From NCBI GenBank assembly GCA_009733575.1, contig ML769985.1, forward strand, positions 1 through 27,588: a stretch of 27,588 nt of DNA. Reading direction: 5' to 3'. Origin of the DNA: Gymnopus androsaceus JB14 (Eukaryota > Basidiomycota > Agaricomycetes > Agaricales > Omphalotaceae). The notes beneath the pieces were generated by a model. The model was not told the DNA's origin. It saw only the letters and a list, made by a program, of their open reading frames with translations, and ran no database searches. Positions 10,886 to 20,388 of the stretch are shown here, piece after piece; position 1 is the stretch's first letter, and every line of letters begins with the position of its first letter. The position numbers were made by a program, and so were the translations under genes.

Positions 10886-11688
10886 CATCTGGAACTGGCT
10901 TTTTCCCCTGTAGTAGAGGCTTTACTACATAGTACTGCGTAGTCCTGTAGTGCGCTGTAGTAAATGTCAGATAATTATCAGACCCTTGTTGATGGAATTG
11001 ACTAACATCTGCAAGTTTAAGTCTCAGTTATTGTAGATTTTTGTCATCATTTGATGTTTCATCCATTGCCGCACATTCCAATTGTCCTTCCTGCCTTATT
11101 TTTTTTCTTTCTAAGTCCCTCTGGATGGAGCATATATAAGGGATGTGCTAGCCCTCTCCTGCACTCCCGCATCTCTTCCTTTGACTCCCATAAGTAACAA
11201 CACACTTTCATCCACTCTGTCTGTATTAGCATGTAAGTCATTGTATAGTTTACTGTCCTTCTATATTCATTGTGTTCTTCTCTCTCTCTAGTGTATTCAG
11301 TCATTGTTCTCGCTTCTAGATCCTGTAATTCTGAGTCCTCTACCTGAATATATATTTACAACTGTAAACTTGTATTATTATGTCGTAGTAGAATAAGTAT
11401 AGTCAAATAATACTTGAATCCAATTATTATCATCATTCCTCCTTTCTGTATTGTGGAAATCCTCTAGAGAAGTGAAAGACCTGAGAGGATTGACGGCGCT
11501 GCTGTTGATGATAATGATCAAAGTGTGTTTTCAACAATCAAACGACTCGGATTTATGGCCGAAAATGGAAAGATATTGAATTCCGTAAGTTACTATGTCG
11601 TACTAGGTAGTAGGGGGGTTAACTAAGCGAACTACAGCACTACGCGGTACTACCCAGTACTACACAGTGTTTGAGTGGTTTCCAGATG
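10886..11688 (+). mobile_element. 803-bp inverted-repeat element, copy 1
   Basis: Starts CATCTGGAA and ends TTCCAGATG. The sub-ends carry TAGTAC/CTGTAGTGC-type repeats that match each other in inverted orientation (about 10925-10970 and 11625-11675). The interior holds a TATA-like box (CATATATAAGG, about 11130), a polypyrimidine stretch and a TGTCAGATAATTATCAGACCC segment that could be the start of an embedded LTR. The only open frame of note (81 codons on the minus strand, 11059-11304) has no recognisable domain. Flanking dinucleotides do not match (TG left, TA right). Copy 2 at 13923-14725 is almost identical and inverted. Confidence 0.85.
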
Positions 11689-12137
11689 TAAAGACATGGG
11701 AGGCCAAGCTAAGGTAAAGCAATATCTTCATTGCGAGAGGTTCCACTTACAGGTATTTCTGTAGTTGAACGATAATCAAGTGTCAGGGAGAAAGCTTAAT
11801 GCAAGTAATGCCAACACAGTAAAATTTTTGTTCAGCATGAAGAACATCTGGAATTACGATGGGCAAATATAATCAACCAGCAAGAAGTTATTTGATGGAC
11901 AGTGATAGCCATGGGGTATCGATGAGGTGTATTATGGGCATTTTCAATGATTTCGGCATTCTATTCTCGATGAAGATCATTCACAAATATCATTTACTGC
12001 AGTTCACATGCTTTTAAAGAGCGAAAAAATGGGCATTGATATGGTGTAAGATTACAGGAATACAGAATTACAATATATGAGCAGCAGGATCAAAAGGGTC
12101 TATGGGCAAATGGTACAAAAAAAGGACATTGGAGCAC

Positions 12138-12678
12138 CTATGTTGCACCAGGAACTGGAGCAGGTCTGGGAACAACCCCAGTATCTCCTATCATTGCTTG
12201 AGCTGCCACTGCCTTAGCTTTGGCAGCACGTTGGGCTGCAAGAGTCGTCCAGAAAGACATCGATGATTTCACAGCCTGAGCGGCACTCTGTTGCTATGGA
12301 AAAAGATGTCTACCAAGCGGAGAATTAGAAGATGCAATATAATGATAAAATCACGTACTTGTTCCACCAAGCAAGGAGCTTGCGTGTGTGTTTGGCCTCG
12401 AGAGTTCCAGCTTTCACATCAAAGTAATCCACCACTGTGTTATAGAGCATCAGGTAGTTGAACCCATTATAATTCATATCCCATGAATTAGCATCTGTTA
12501 GCAAGAAATGATACTAAAACACAATTGAGCATTGAGATACTAGAAAGAAAATGAGTACGGCGCGGCGCTTCAAAGCAATAAAGAGAGCCTGAGCTTCTTC
12601 CCTGTTTTCGGGCAGTTTAAACGGTGAAGACGAGGCGGCGGGACTGCTGTGTGGAGAAGGTGAAATAGAAGGGGTCAT
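12138..12678 (-). CDS. Unrecognised 144-aa protein, three exons, intact
   Basis: Start ATG at 12676-12678; exons 12559-12678 (40 codons), 12355-12513 (53 codons) and 12138-12293 (51 codons plus TAG). Intron 1 is GT-AG and 45 nt. Intron 2 begins GTGATT if the frame is to be kept; the nearby GTACGT four bases upstream is a better donor but breaks the frame. No stops or shifts interrupt it, unlike most of the window. The protein has a Ser/Pro-rich start, an aromatic middle (WDMNYNGFNYLMLYN, KLLAWWNK) and an Ala-rich, probably helical end (SFWTTLAAQRAAKAKA). No signal peptide or membrane segment is seen. It may belong to a family repeated in Agaricomycetes, but I cannot name it. It is divergent from the Plavaka 5' end on the inverted segment, so it may be transposon cargo. 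Confidence 0.6.
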
Positions 12679-12736
12679 GGTAGTGCGATTAAGGGTGGTA
12701 TGTGAGATGAATTTTGCTGCCGAACAAGTCTCTGAC

Positions 12737-12742
12737 TTTATA
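12737..12742 (-). promoter_or_regulatory. TATA box candidate for the 144-aa gene
   Basis: TATAAA on the minus strand, about 60 bases upstream of the start codon at 12678, in the 408-bp gap shared with the divergent Plavaka 5' end. Position and sequence fit a fungal core promoter; nothing else was identified in the gap. Confidence 0.45.
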
Positions 12743-13086
12743 TCCTTCCTTCCAGGCTCACTTCAGCAACCATAGTACCAACGGATATTGCAATGTATAT
12801 TTTCATCATGTTTCACCTTGTTTAACAACATTGTGTTGCTATATCAATGCTATATACGCATAAGCCAAAATATCCTGTTGCTGCATACGTATGAGGCTGA
12901 AGAGATTTCTTTTGTATGATTGACCATTCCATGTACCGGCAACCCTGTAATCCTTATTGGTTTGTTCACCCCTGCACTCAGCATACGTTCCTCCTGTAAA
13001 CTTCAACTCCCTGAGCTGGCTTTGCAGCAATGCACAAGCTAAAGACAATATTCTTCATTATCCTTTTTTGTCTGCTGTATACAGTG

Positions 13087-13922
13087 ATGTACAAATGTGT
13101 CTGCTCCGCAGATTTCAACAAACCCAATGGACTGTCATGACACGAGACAACCTGTGCTGCTCACAAGGTATCTGTGGCGGAAATCAAGGCTTCTCACCAG
13201 GACCGGCGGGCATGACACAGTGAAAAATTGGAAAAGAGGAAGTGAAGAAAACTCAACCACTCTTCTCAGGTATTTTTTATCATTGAACTGGGATATTGTT
13301 GAGTGAGTTAATGTCAAAAACTACTAGGATCCAGGAATTGATGGTGTCAGTGCCACCCACAACCATGCCGCTGGTTCCAGTACCTTTGAGGACCTTGTTG
13401 GATTGATGAGCACAGATTCAGGTTCAACTTCGCAACCACATCCTAATCACAATGGTTTTACGGGCAGCTCTCCCTCATCCCATCCACCTCCTGAGAACCC
13501 GATCCCTAGACAGCAACACAGACCAAGGATACCAGCTCCCAATCCCGATGTTCTACCCCAATCTGCATCCATTGTGGAAGACCACGCACCATCGCAGCTC
13601 CAGCAAGTCATCCTTATTGTCCAGGACACGATGAAAACCCATATAAATCCCTTCCATCTTTGGCAGCAGTATCTACATCGTTGTTCATATGACCCCGATT
13701 CATCCATCCCGATTGAGGAGCTGGCAAATTTGAGAGAAAGCGGCACATCATGAGTAGTATCTGTGGAACCTGAGGCATCCCCAAATGTGACGAATCCTCC
13801 TTGGCCATTTGCCAATATGAGCATCTGGCGACTCATGAGCTGGCTTAACTCTGGGACAACTTTAAAGTCCGAGGAGGAGACAAATCGTCTAGTCAAAGAT
13901 GTGCTGCTGCAACCGGATTTCA
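13087..13922 (+). pseudogene. Plavaka-like transposase gene, 5' part (displaced by inversion)
   Basis: ATG at 13087 opens a frame with an N-terminal zinc finger (CVCSADFNKPNGLS then HETTC), as Plavaka proteins have. A GT-AG intron (13270-13327) leads to DPGIDGVSATHNHAAG, then a Pro-rich linker, NPFHLWQQYLH, and finally PPWPFANMSIWRLMSWLNSG and LVKDVLLQPDF, which in the family come just before the region found at 10870 on the other strand. The reading is cut by the 803-bp element at 13923. In-frame TGA stops at 13138-13140, 13213-13215, 13243-13245 and 13751-13753 all sit where Arg (CGA) would fit. This is the missing start of the gene at 5501-10885. Confidence 0.82.
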
Positions 13923-14725
13923 CATCTGGAAACCGCTCAAACACTGTGTAGTACTGGGTAGTACTGCGTAGTGCTGTAGTTCGCTTAGTTAACCCCCCTA
14001 CTACCTAGTACGACATAGTAACTTACGGAATTCAATATCTTTCCATTTTCGGCCATAAATCCGAGTCGTTTGATTGTTGAAAACACACTTTGATCATTAT
14101 CATCAACAGCAGCGCCGTCAATCCTCTCAGGTCTTTCACTTCTCTAGAGGATTTCCACAATACAGAAAGGAGGAATGATGATAATAATTGGATTCAAGTA
14201 TTATTTGACTATACTTATTCTACTACGACATAATAATACAAGTTTACAGTTGTAAATATATATTCAGGTAGAGGACTCAGAATTACAGGATCTAGAAGCG
14301 AGAACAATGACTGAATACACTAGAGAGAGAGAAGAACACAATGAATATAGAAGGACAGTAAACTATACAATGACTTACATGCTAATACAGACAGAGTGGA
14401 TGAAAGTGTGTTGTTACTTATGGGAGTCAAAGGAAGAGATGCGGGAGTGCAGGAGAGGGCTAGCACATCCCTTATATATGCTCCATCCAGAGGGACTTAG
14501 AAAGAAAAAAAATAAGGCAGGAAGGACAATTGGAATGTGCGGCAATGGATGAAACATCAAATGATGACAAAAATCTACAATAACTGAGACTTAAACTTGC
14601 AGATGTTAGTCAATTCCATCAACAAGGGTCTGATAATTATCTGACATTTACTACAGCGCACTACAGGACTACGCAGTACTATGTAGTAAAGCCTCTAATA
14701 CAGGGGGAAAAGCCAGTTCCAGATG
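13923..14725 (-). mobile_element. 803-bp inverted-repeat element, copy 2
   Basis: Exactly the length of copy 1 (10886-11688) and its reverse complement apart from a handful of differences, among them C/T at a CpG near the CATCTGG end (13937) and a different C/T run length near 14700. It begins CATCTGGAA and ends TTCCAGATG. Flanks are CA on the left and TA on the right; they do not match here, but they pair with those of copy 1 if the segment between the copies is turned round. It interrupts the Plavaka coding sequence at the codons after QPDF. Confidence 0.85.
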
Positions 14726-14727
14726 TA

Positions 14728-15382
14728 TTGTCTTCAATTATCTGATGTTCACATAGTTTTACAATATGTCAGAGTCGAGTAAAAATTATGATTGATGGCA
14801 ATATGAGACCTCGAGACATCATCTGCCTCCCAAAGATCTTTCAATGTAATCCATCACCATGTCAATAATATATTTCGTCAATATTACCTTAAAGATGGCT
14901 TATTATAATGGATTCTGGGGTATGACAATTGATTGCCTACTTCTCCCCGATTTACTGATGTGCTGGCGTCGTAGATGCTTCTGATAGGTTGTTTTTCATT
15001 GCACCAAACTTTTGCAACTTCTTTCATACAACTAAACCGAAATCAGCTACGTATTCTGACCCACGTCGATTTTTTCGGCTGGCAGCCTCTTAATCTCTCA
15101 TCACCTATGCGACAGATCAAGTTCGTGCACCTTGATTAGGGACTGCCATCCATTAATGGGATTGTTAAAGGATCGCTGATGGGCGCAGTTACCAGTATCA
15201 TCTCCTGACAATTAATATAAGTCACTCGTAAAGCTTCAACCTACTGTACTCAAGCGAGCATTAAGCATCGGAGGCTCGATGGTGGCCGTATCAAGCTGAC
15301 TCGTACACAGTTGGTACACAGCATAGGTGAGCTACGTCGGTTAATCTACTAAATAAAATGACATCCTCTCGGGATCATAAAC
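14728..15382. other. Intergenic region, no gene seen
   Basis: Moderately AT-rich sequence without an open frame that carries recognisable motifs on either strand. The last 100 bases probably include upstream promoter elements of the secreted-protein gene. Confidence 0.5.
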
Positions 15383-15392
15383 ATATTTAAAA
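15383..15392 (+). promoter_or_regulatory. TATA-like element of the secreted-protein gene
   Basis: ATATTTAAAA lies about 60 bases upstream of a probable 5' leader intron (GTAAGT at 15451, acceptor TTTTAG at 15501-15510). The spacing suits a fungal core promoter. Confidence 0.4.
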
Positions 15393-15482
15393 GCAGCGGA
15401 GACGACTCAACCCCAGGTTTCCCCTCAGCTTGCTGATCAAGTCCTCCCTCGTAAGTCAAATTGGTTTTGCTAGCGTTCTTTG

Positions 15483-16018
15483 ATGGTCACAGTGCTTTCA
15501 ATAATTTTAGTCGACGATTTTTTCACGGCTCCGGCGACATTCAAGATATGCACTTCAAACCTCTCTATTGCGGCCTTTGGCGGTTTGGCCATTTTCTCCA
15601 CTGTCTTCACTGTATGTGCAGCCCCTCTGGGTGTAAGTATGACCTTGAAGCTTATTGAACCACGCTTACGAGCCTGACATGTCCATAGATAGACTTGACC
15701 ATACATATTCAGACTGACCGTCCCACCATTGATCCTCAAATTCTTCATACAAAGTACCACTCCACACTCACAATCACCTTTCCCAACACCGAGAGCCTCA
15801 ATACAAACCTATCGCCGGGCATGCCCATCCACAAAGAGACCCGATGCACTCGAGATCAGTTCCTAGCATCCAAAACCATTGCGATAGATTTCTTGAATTC
15901 AGCCGACATCAAGGAAAAGCTCAAGCTTCAAGGCGACCCCGAGTTCATTGTGGACGAGGATAAAGGGTGTGAATGGTTAAAAGGCCCAATACCGTTTCAA
16001 TTTGTTGTGACGGCTTAG
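15483..16018 (+). CDS. Small secreted protein, two coding exons, start uncertain
   Basis: Exon 1 runs to 15632 and exon 2 covers 15689-16018 (109 codons plus TAG); the intron has good GTAAGT and CATAG ends and keeps the frame. The exon 1 frame contains a typical signal peptide core (NLSIAAFGGLAIFSTVFTVC, then AAPLG), so export is likely. The mature part has two cysteines (ETRCTRDQ, DKGCEWLK) and Thr-rich beta-like segments (STLTITFPN); no family was recognised. The start is a problem: the codon just before the signal sequence is ATA (15546), where ATG would be natural, and the nearby ATG at 15548 is out of frame. The only in-frame upstream ATG, at 15483, lies inside the probable leader intron 15451-15510. 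Either the leader intron is not spliced or the start codon has been lost. Confidence 0.6.
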
Positions 16019-16259
16019 GAAGGAGGTTTAGAATTATGCGTAAAAGGGTATAGGGTTTTAACTAGGCTGCGGACAGGGAGTGAGGCATTTTGGGGACGGA
16101 TAACGGACAATGTGTCTAACCCGTTCATGCGACACCTAATTTTCCAAAAGAGTGGCTTATACCACCGAGGGCCTGGGCTTCTTGATTAATCTCATCGACA
16201 TCGGAGTCACATTCAAATAGTACTACTATCATGTCCAGTATGTTACTAAGTTGTGTTTA

Positions 16260-16767
16260 CAGGGCATTTGGAAAACCTTGGCATGTGCATCAATTTTTTT
16301 TCAAAAATAAATATCTCGTAACCCAATCGTAACCACAGCCATCAGTACTTTCCCATAAGCCTGCGGGCTCTTCTCCGGTGTTCCGGATGGTACAGAATTC
16401 AGAGAACTCAAGCTCGAACAGTATTTTGAAGATGAATAGCTTATAGGAGCTGTAGGATCCCATTCTAAAAAGGTTTTGGACCTGTTTGTGGTGCAAATGT
16501 TTGCTAAATGTTCAATTTCATTTAGTTAGTGAAATTAGCAGTAAGATTAGGTCTTTTTTTGATGTTGTGACTCATGAGCTCGTATCTATCATATCCTGTT
16601 ATGAAAACACTGTCTTCACAGTCAACTCACTGAGACAAGGGATTAGGGAGATGTGTGCTCGAAAATGGCTGGGAAACGCCAGCTGAAGCGCACGCCGAGA
16701 GGCATTTACGAGATATTTATTTTTGAAAAAAGTTTGATGCACATGTCAAGGTTTTCCGAATCCGCTG
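16260..16767. mobile_element. 508-bp MITE with about 61-bp inverted repeats and TA flanks
   Basis: 16260-16320 and 16707-16767 are inverted copies with some mismatches. The shared core is GGAAAACCTTG, CATGTGCATCAA, then a T run and CAAAAATAAATATCTCGTA. TA flanks both sides (16258-16259 and 16768-16769), and the ends read CAGGGC / CAGCGG. There is no coding capacity; the short open frames inside have no recognisable motif. It sits between the 3' ends of two convergent genes, 35 bases beyond the reductase stop codon, and probably forms part of their 3' flanks. Confidence 0.75.
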
Positions 16768-16802
16768 TAAATAATGTATCGAGGAATCTTGATCAATTAT
16801 TT

Positions 16803-18789
16803 TTAACCCTCAGCACCAGCAGCGTCAATTGCAGCGACATCGTCGTCGGTGAGAGCTACAAACAATCAGATATGAATGTGCTACAGAGAGTCACTCAGAT
16901 CGAGTTGGAGACTCACATAAATCACCAGCTTCAAGATAACCCTCGAGTCGTTCCTTCTTGGAGCTCGTGCTACAGTATGTGATTGTCATGATTTTCATAT
17001 AAAGTTAGTAAAAATACTTTTGAGGCATTTGGAACTGGACGTACGTGACAGCTACAGCCCCCTTTGCCTTGACCCACGCCAAAAGAATTTGCTCTGGAGA
17101 TGTGCTATTTTTTTTGCGAGAGCTCGTTCACTGGTTTGTCTACTGGACCGCCTGGACGTTTAGTTATAGAGCTGGTACCGTGAGTGTGATGAATCGAAAT
17201 TAGTAAGTAGAAGATTTCACTGGAAAACAAGGAAAAGAAGGGCCTGCGAGGAAGTGGCACTCACGTCAAAGAACTATATGCCTCGACTACAATTCCGTGT
17301 TTCTTCGAATACTCGATAGTTGGGATTTGGTCAGCGTAGACGTAGGGGTGTAGACGGATCTATAGTAAGTATACAGGATTTATAGTACGGTAAGTTCATA
17401 AGTTGGAATTGTCATCACACCGAAAGTGCAAAAAAATCCGCTCAAACGAAATACTAACTGATTTATAAAATTTTGTGTAAAAAATCACTTATGAGTGAAA
17501 ATTTGAGTGAAATTGAATTATTCAGTCAAACAGTCTTGTTGAGTGAAAATATACATATCAGTACATTATTTAGATAAACTGAAGAAGGGCCTGAATTATG
17601 GTATATCTGAGCTCCTGAAATGGTAAATGATTTATTATATATTGCAAGTCAAATCATTCCAAGTGAAGTATTTCCTTTCAGGTGTATTTTCAGACAATAT
17701 AAAAAGTTGTGTGAATAATGATATTTCAGAATAACTGAAAAGCCTGAAATGAATGTGGTTGAGGCTTTTCAGTTATTCTGAAATATCATTATTCATATAA
17801 CTTTTCATATTATCTGAAAATACACCTGAAAGGAAATGTTTCACTCGGAATGATTTGACTTGCAATATATAACAAATCATTTACCATTTCAGGAGCTCAG
17901 ATATACTATAATTCAGACCCTTCTTCACTTTATCTAGATAATGTATTGATATGTATATTTTCCCTCAACAAGACCATTCGACTGAATAATTAAATTTCAC
18001 TCAAATTTTCACTCATAAGTGATTTTTGACATGAAATTTTATAAATTAGTTAGTATTTCATTCGAGCGGATTTTTTTGCACTTTCGGTGTGCATGGCTCG
18101 TCGTCGGACAAGATTGGTTGAACACTTGCCTGGTTAGCGGCTGGTACGACCTTGGCCGAGGCGAGGAGGAGGTCGAGGTGTTCAGGCGCAAAGTTGCTCA
18201 CGCCGATACTTCTGTGAATGGGAATTATGGTTTAGGAATTTATATATACGTGTCCAGAGATAAGATGTGGTTAAATGTGTCCGAGTCAGAAGTGATTTCA
18301 GTGAACTAACCTTGTGAGTCCTTCCTCCTGAATATCCTCTATTTCCTTCCACAGGGAGGGTATGTCATCGAATCTGGGATGATGAATGAGGTATAGATCG
18401 ATGTAGGATACCCCGAGCTATTTATGCAAGTAAGTAGAGATATTAATCATATCATTACGATGTGATTGATTCCAAATGGTACCGGTCGAATCACCATTGG
18501 TCGTGAGTCAGATTCAACTTCCACTCAAGTACTTACTTTGTTAAGACTATCTTTGACAGATTCTCTAATACCCAATCCACCCAATCCAGAGAACTTTGTC
18601 ATGATGAAGATATTGTCCCTGGGTAATCCACTTTGGAGGATACCTTGTCCTATTTCGGTTTCGTTCTGCGAAGAGAAAAAGAGCGATATTTAGCGTATAT
18701 ATCATAGCGTTGATTCAGAGGATCAAGGTGCATAATGGTCTGCATTCTGATCCTCAATGGCAAACTTACCTGATAGGCTTGAGCTGTAT
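16803..18789 (-). pseudogene. Aldo/keto reductase gene, 5' end missing
   Basis: Eight exons can be joined with consistent phases: 18770-18789, 18537-18665, 18311-18417, 18130-18211, 17265-17359, 17045-17171, 16917-16969 and 16803-16855. Motifs: TAQAYQNETEIG with the catalytic Tyr, NIFIMTKFSG with the Lys, DLYLIHHPRF with the His, SIGVSNF, NQIRLHPY, GIVVEAYSSL, ITKRPGGPVDKPV, AWVKAKGAVAV, TSSKKERLEGYL and LTDDDVAAIDAAGAEG-stop. The family reduces aldehydes and ketones with NADPH in the cytosol. The first exons (N-terminal strands and the catalytic Asp context) are not found upstream, where repeats begin. One frameshift lies in a run of eight A at about 17109-17116; seven would be in frame. One intron has a GC donor and contains a 676-bp foldback element. 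It is either a truncated pseudogene or a gene with one remote first exon. Confidence 0.85.
17416..18091. mobile_element. 676-bp foldback element in an intron of the reductase gene
   Basis: Two arms of about 330 bp, roughly nine-tenths identical by eye, meet at a loop of about 16 bases near 17745-17760. Outer ends read CACACCGAAAGTGC and its complement. The element is nearly a perfect palindrome with no coding capacity. CAT occurs on both sides (17413-17415 and 18092-18094), a possible 3-bp target duplication. It lies wholly inside the intron between exons ending PAANQ and starting IRLHPY, with about 56 and 38 intron bases left on either side. Confidence 0.85.
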
Positions 18790-19140
18790 CTGTTGTCGTG
18801 ATATAGTATGTAGGATGTAAGTACCGTATGATGAAGAATCGAAATCGAAACATTCATGAATAAACTTTGAATGTACCAATATGAGTCAACCCAACAGTGA
18901 TACTGTACTCTTACGAAGATAATTTCAGTAACGCGTAACGCGGGGTACTGAACTGGAGTGATTTCTATCTTCATAACGCATAACACCGGCCTCTGAACTG
19001 GCATTTTTCGGCGCTTATAGGCCAATTTTGGCAGCCACTATAAATTGAACTGAGTTTCAAGTTCATAATTGAGAAAGGACTAGGTGAGTGTAACAATAAG
19101 TATGTGACAGGAGCGAGAAGAAGTTGAAGAGTCCATTTAG
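18790..19140. repeat. Region upstream of the truncated reductase, with a short tandem duplication
   Basis: No reductase exon can be read here. Two imperfect copies of a roughly 44-bp unit (about 18929-18958 and 18973-19003) share TAACGC, a GG-rich stretch and TGAACTGG. Open frames on the minus strand have no recognisable motif. The DNA may be part of the LTR of the gypsy remnant, split by the element at 19143-19897. Confidence 0.35.
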
Positions 19141-19142
19141 TA

Positions 19143-19897
19143 AGGTATGGAGCAGCCAAGCTCGGTCAAGATCACGTGCTGAAGTCACCGTGATAGTCAC
19201 ACATCCATATATAGGTAAATTATCTTGGAAATTCGACACAAAATGAACAACTGCTCTCCCTCCTTATTCTATCCATGCATCACTACTATAGATATGAAAT
19301 TGCTGGAATCTAGGACCGCAATGATGCATGTTGAGAACTTGACGAGAAGATGTCAGATTAATGGAAAAATAGTTAAACTTCAGTCAATAGTGCATTGATA
19401 CAATCTATTTAGAGCTGTAACTCACAAGCCATTCAATATGCTCTTCAGACACGTGAAATTCCTGTGATCATAATCTGTCAGTTGCAATCTTTGTTAATTA
19501 CTGTAACTATAATGCGACATACATGTCAATCATCTGTATCAATCTTCCCCTTCTTCTTCCTTGGTAAACAGGCTTCCTTAACCTTTCTAATTCCTTTTTT
19601 GCAGCTGCCTTTGAAATTGTCAGTGCAATTTCGGAGGTATTTCTTGGCGGCGGGCATGGAATGTATGAAATCTGATTAAAACAAGCAAAAAAGCGCCACT
19701 CCTCTACCAAATTTGAATTTTTGACCAAACTTTCATTGCCTGAATGATCTTTACCCTAATATATATCAATGCATGGGATGAAATTTCTACACATCTATTG
19801 GATGAATTACTGTAGCATTTTCTCTCAGAATTTCACCATATATGGTCGGTCACGCTGAGTGCACGTGATCTTGACCGAGCTTGGCTGCTCCATACCT
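19143..19897. mobile_element. 755-bp element with perfect 39-bp inverted repeats and TA flanks
   Basis: 19141-19179 and 19861-19899 are exact inverted copies over 39 bases, including the TA at each end. The arm starts TAAGGTATGGAGCAG and has CACGTG near its inner end, the same design as the element at 4623-4849. The interior has no transposase. A minus-strand frame of 73 codons (19507-19728; EEWRFFACFNQ, KAAAKKELERLRK) has no recognisable identity and may be captured host sequence. The perfect arms suggest recent insertion or conversion. Confidence 0.85.
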
Positions 19898-20082
19898 TAT
19901 GCTAACAATAAGAATTGATGGAATAGAAATGAAAACAATAGTACCATGTGAACACCATGAGAACTTATGGAGATGGAGGGATCAATGTTCCAAAGGTCTG
20001 TCCAGCTGATGGTGAGTAAAAAATACAGTCATGTGATGAATAGGGGGTGATTGGAAATGGAAAAGTTGTACCATGTCACAAC

Positions 20083-20098
20083 ATTACTCCCCTCCTAC
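20083..20098 (-). promoter_or_regulatory. Possible polypurine tract and LTR start of the gypsy remnant
   Basis: On the minus strand GTAGGAGGGGAGTAA is followed at once by TGTTGTGACATGG, the usual arrangement of polypurine tract and LTR start, about 290 bases after the chromodomain stop codon. The LTR itself would run downward from 20083 and is interrupted by the element at 19143-19897; its far end was not found. Confidence 0.4.
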
Positions 20099-20129
20099 AG
20101 TTGATGTCCCAGCAACTTCATGAAGAGTC

Positions 20130-20388
20130 TTGCAGATTGGGATTCCAAACTGCAATTGTTATATTTTCAGGCTAGAGAGTGGTTCCATTCATGGACTGAT
20201 TCCTCCAAGTTCACCTGGCTCTTCTACCAGCTCTTCAACATCATTTAATCTTGATTCTACAACATCAACCCAAACCAATCTACTACTTGTGACAGCTCAT
20301 CCAGCTCTTCTACCAAATGGCAGCCAAATTTATTTCTTGTATTTCCAAAAAAATTAGGCCTCTATCCTGTGACATGTCTTGCACCACA
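20130..20388. other. Stretch beyond the gypsy stop codon, no gene seen
   Basis: Corresponds to the 3' untranslated part of the gypsy remnant on the minus strand. The plus-strand frame here (20130-20357) is Ser/Thr-rich without recognisable motifs and is not supported as a gene. Confidence 0.4.

Noticed and set aside
11059..11304. 81-codon open frame repeated identically at 14307-14552 as a gene
   Set aside because: It is duplicated only because the 803-bp element is duplicated; composition is low complexity (EREEHNEYRR) and it runs over a TATA-like promoter region on the opposite strand.
18723..19025. 100-codon minus-strand frame as the missing first exon of the reductase
   Set aside because: It lacks the conserved N-terminal reductase motifs and contains an internal tandem duplication.
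19464..19728. Overlapping frames inside the 755-bp element as a transposase
   Set aside because: Too short and without any catalytic motif; at best a captured fragment.
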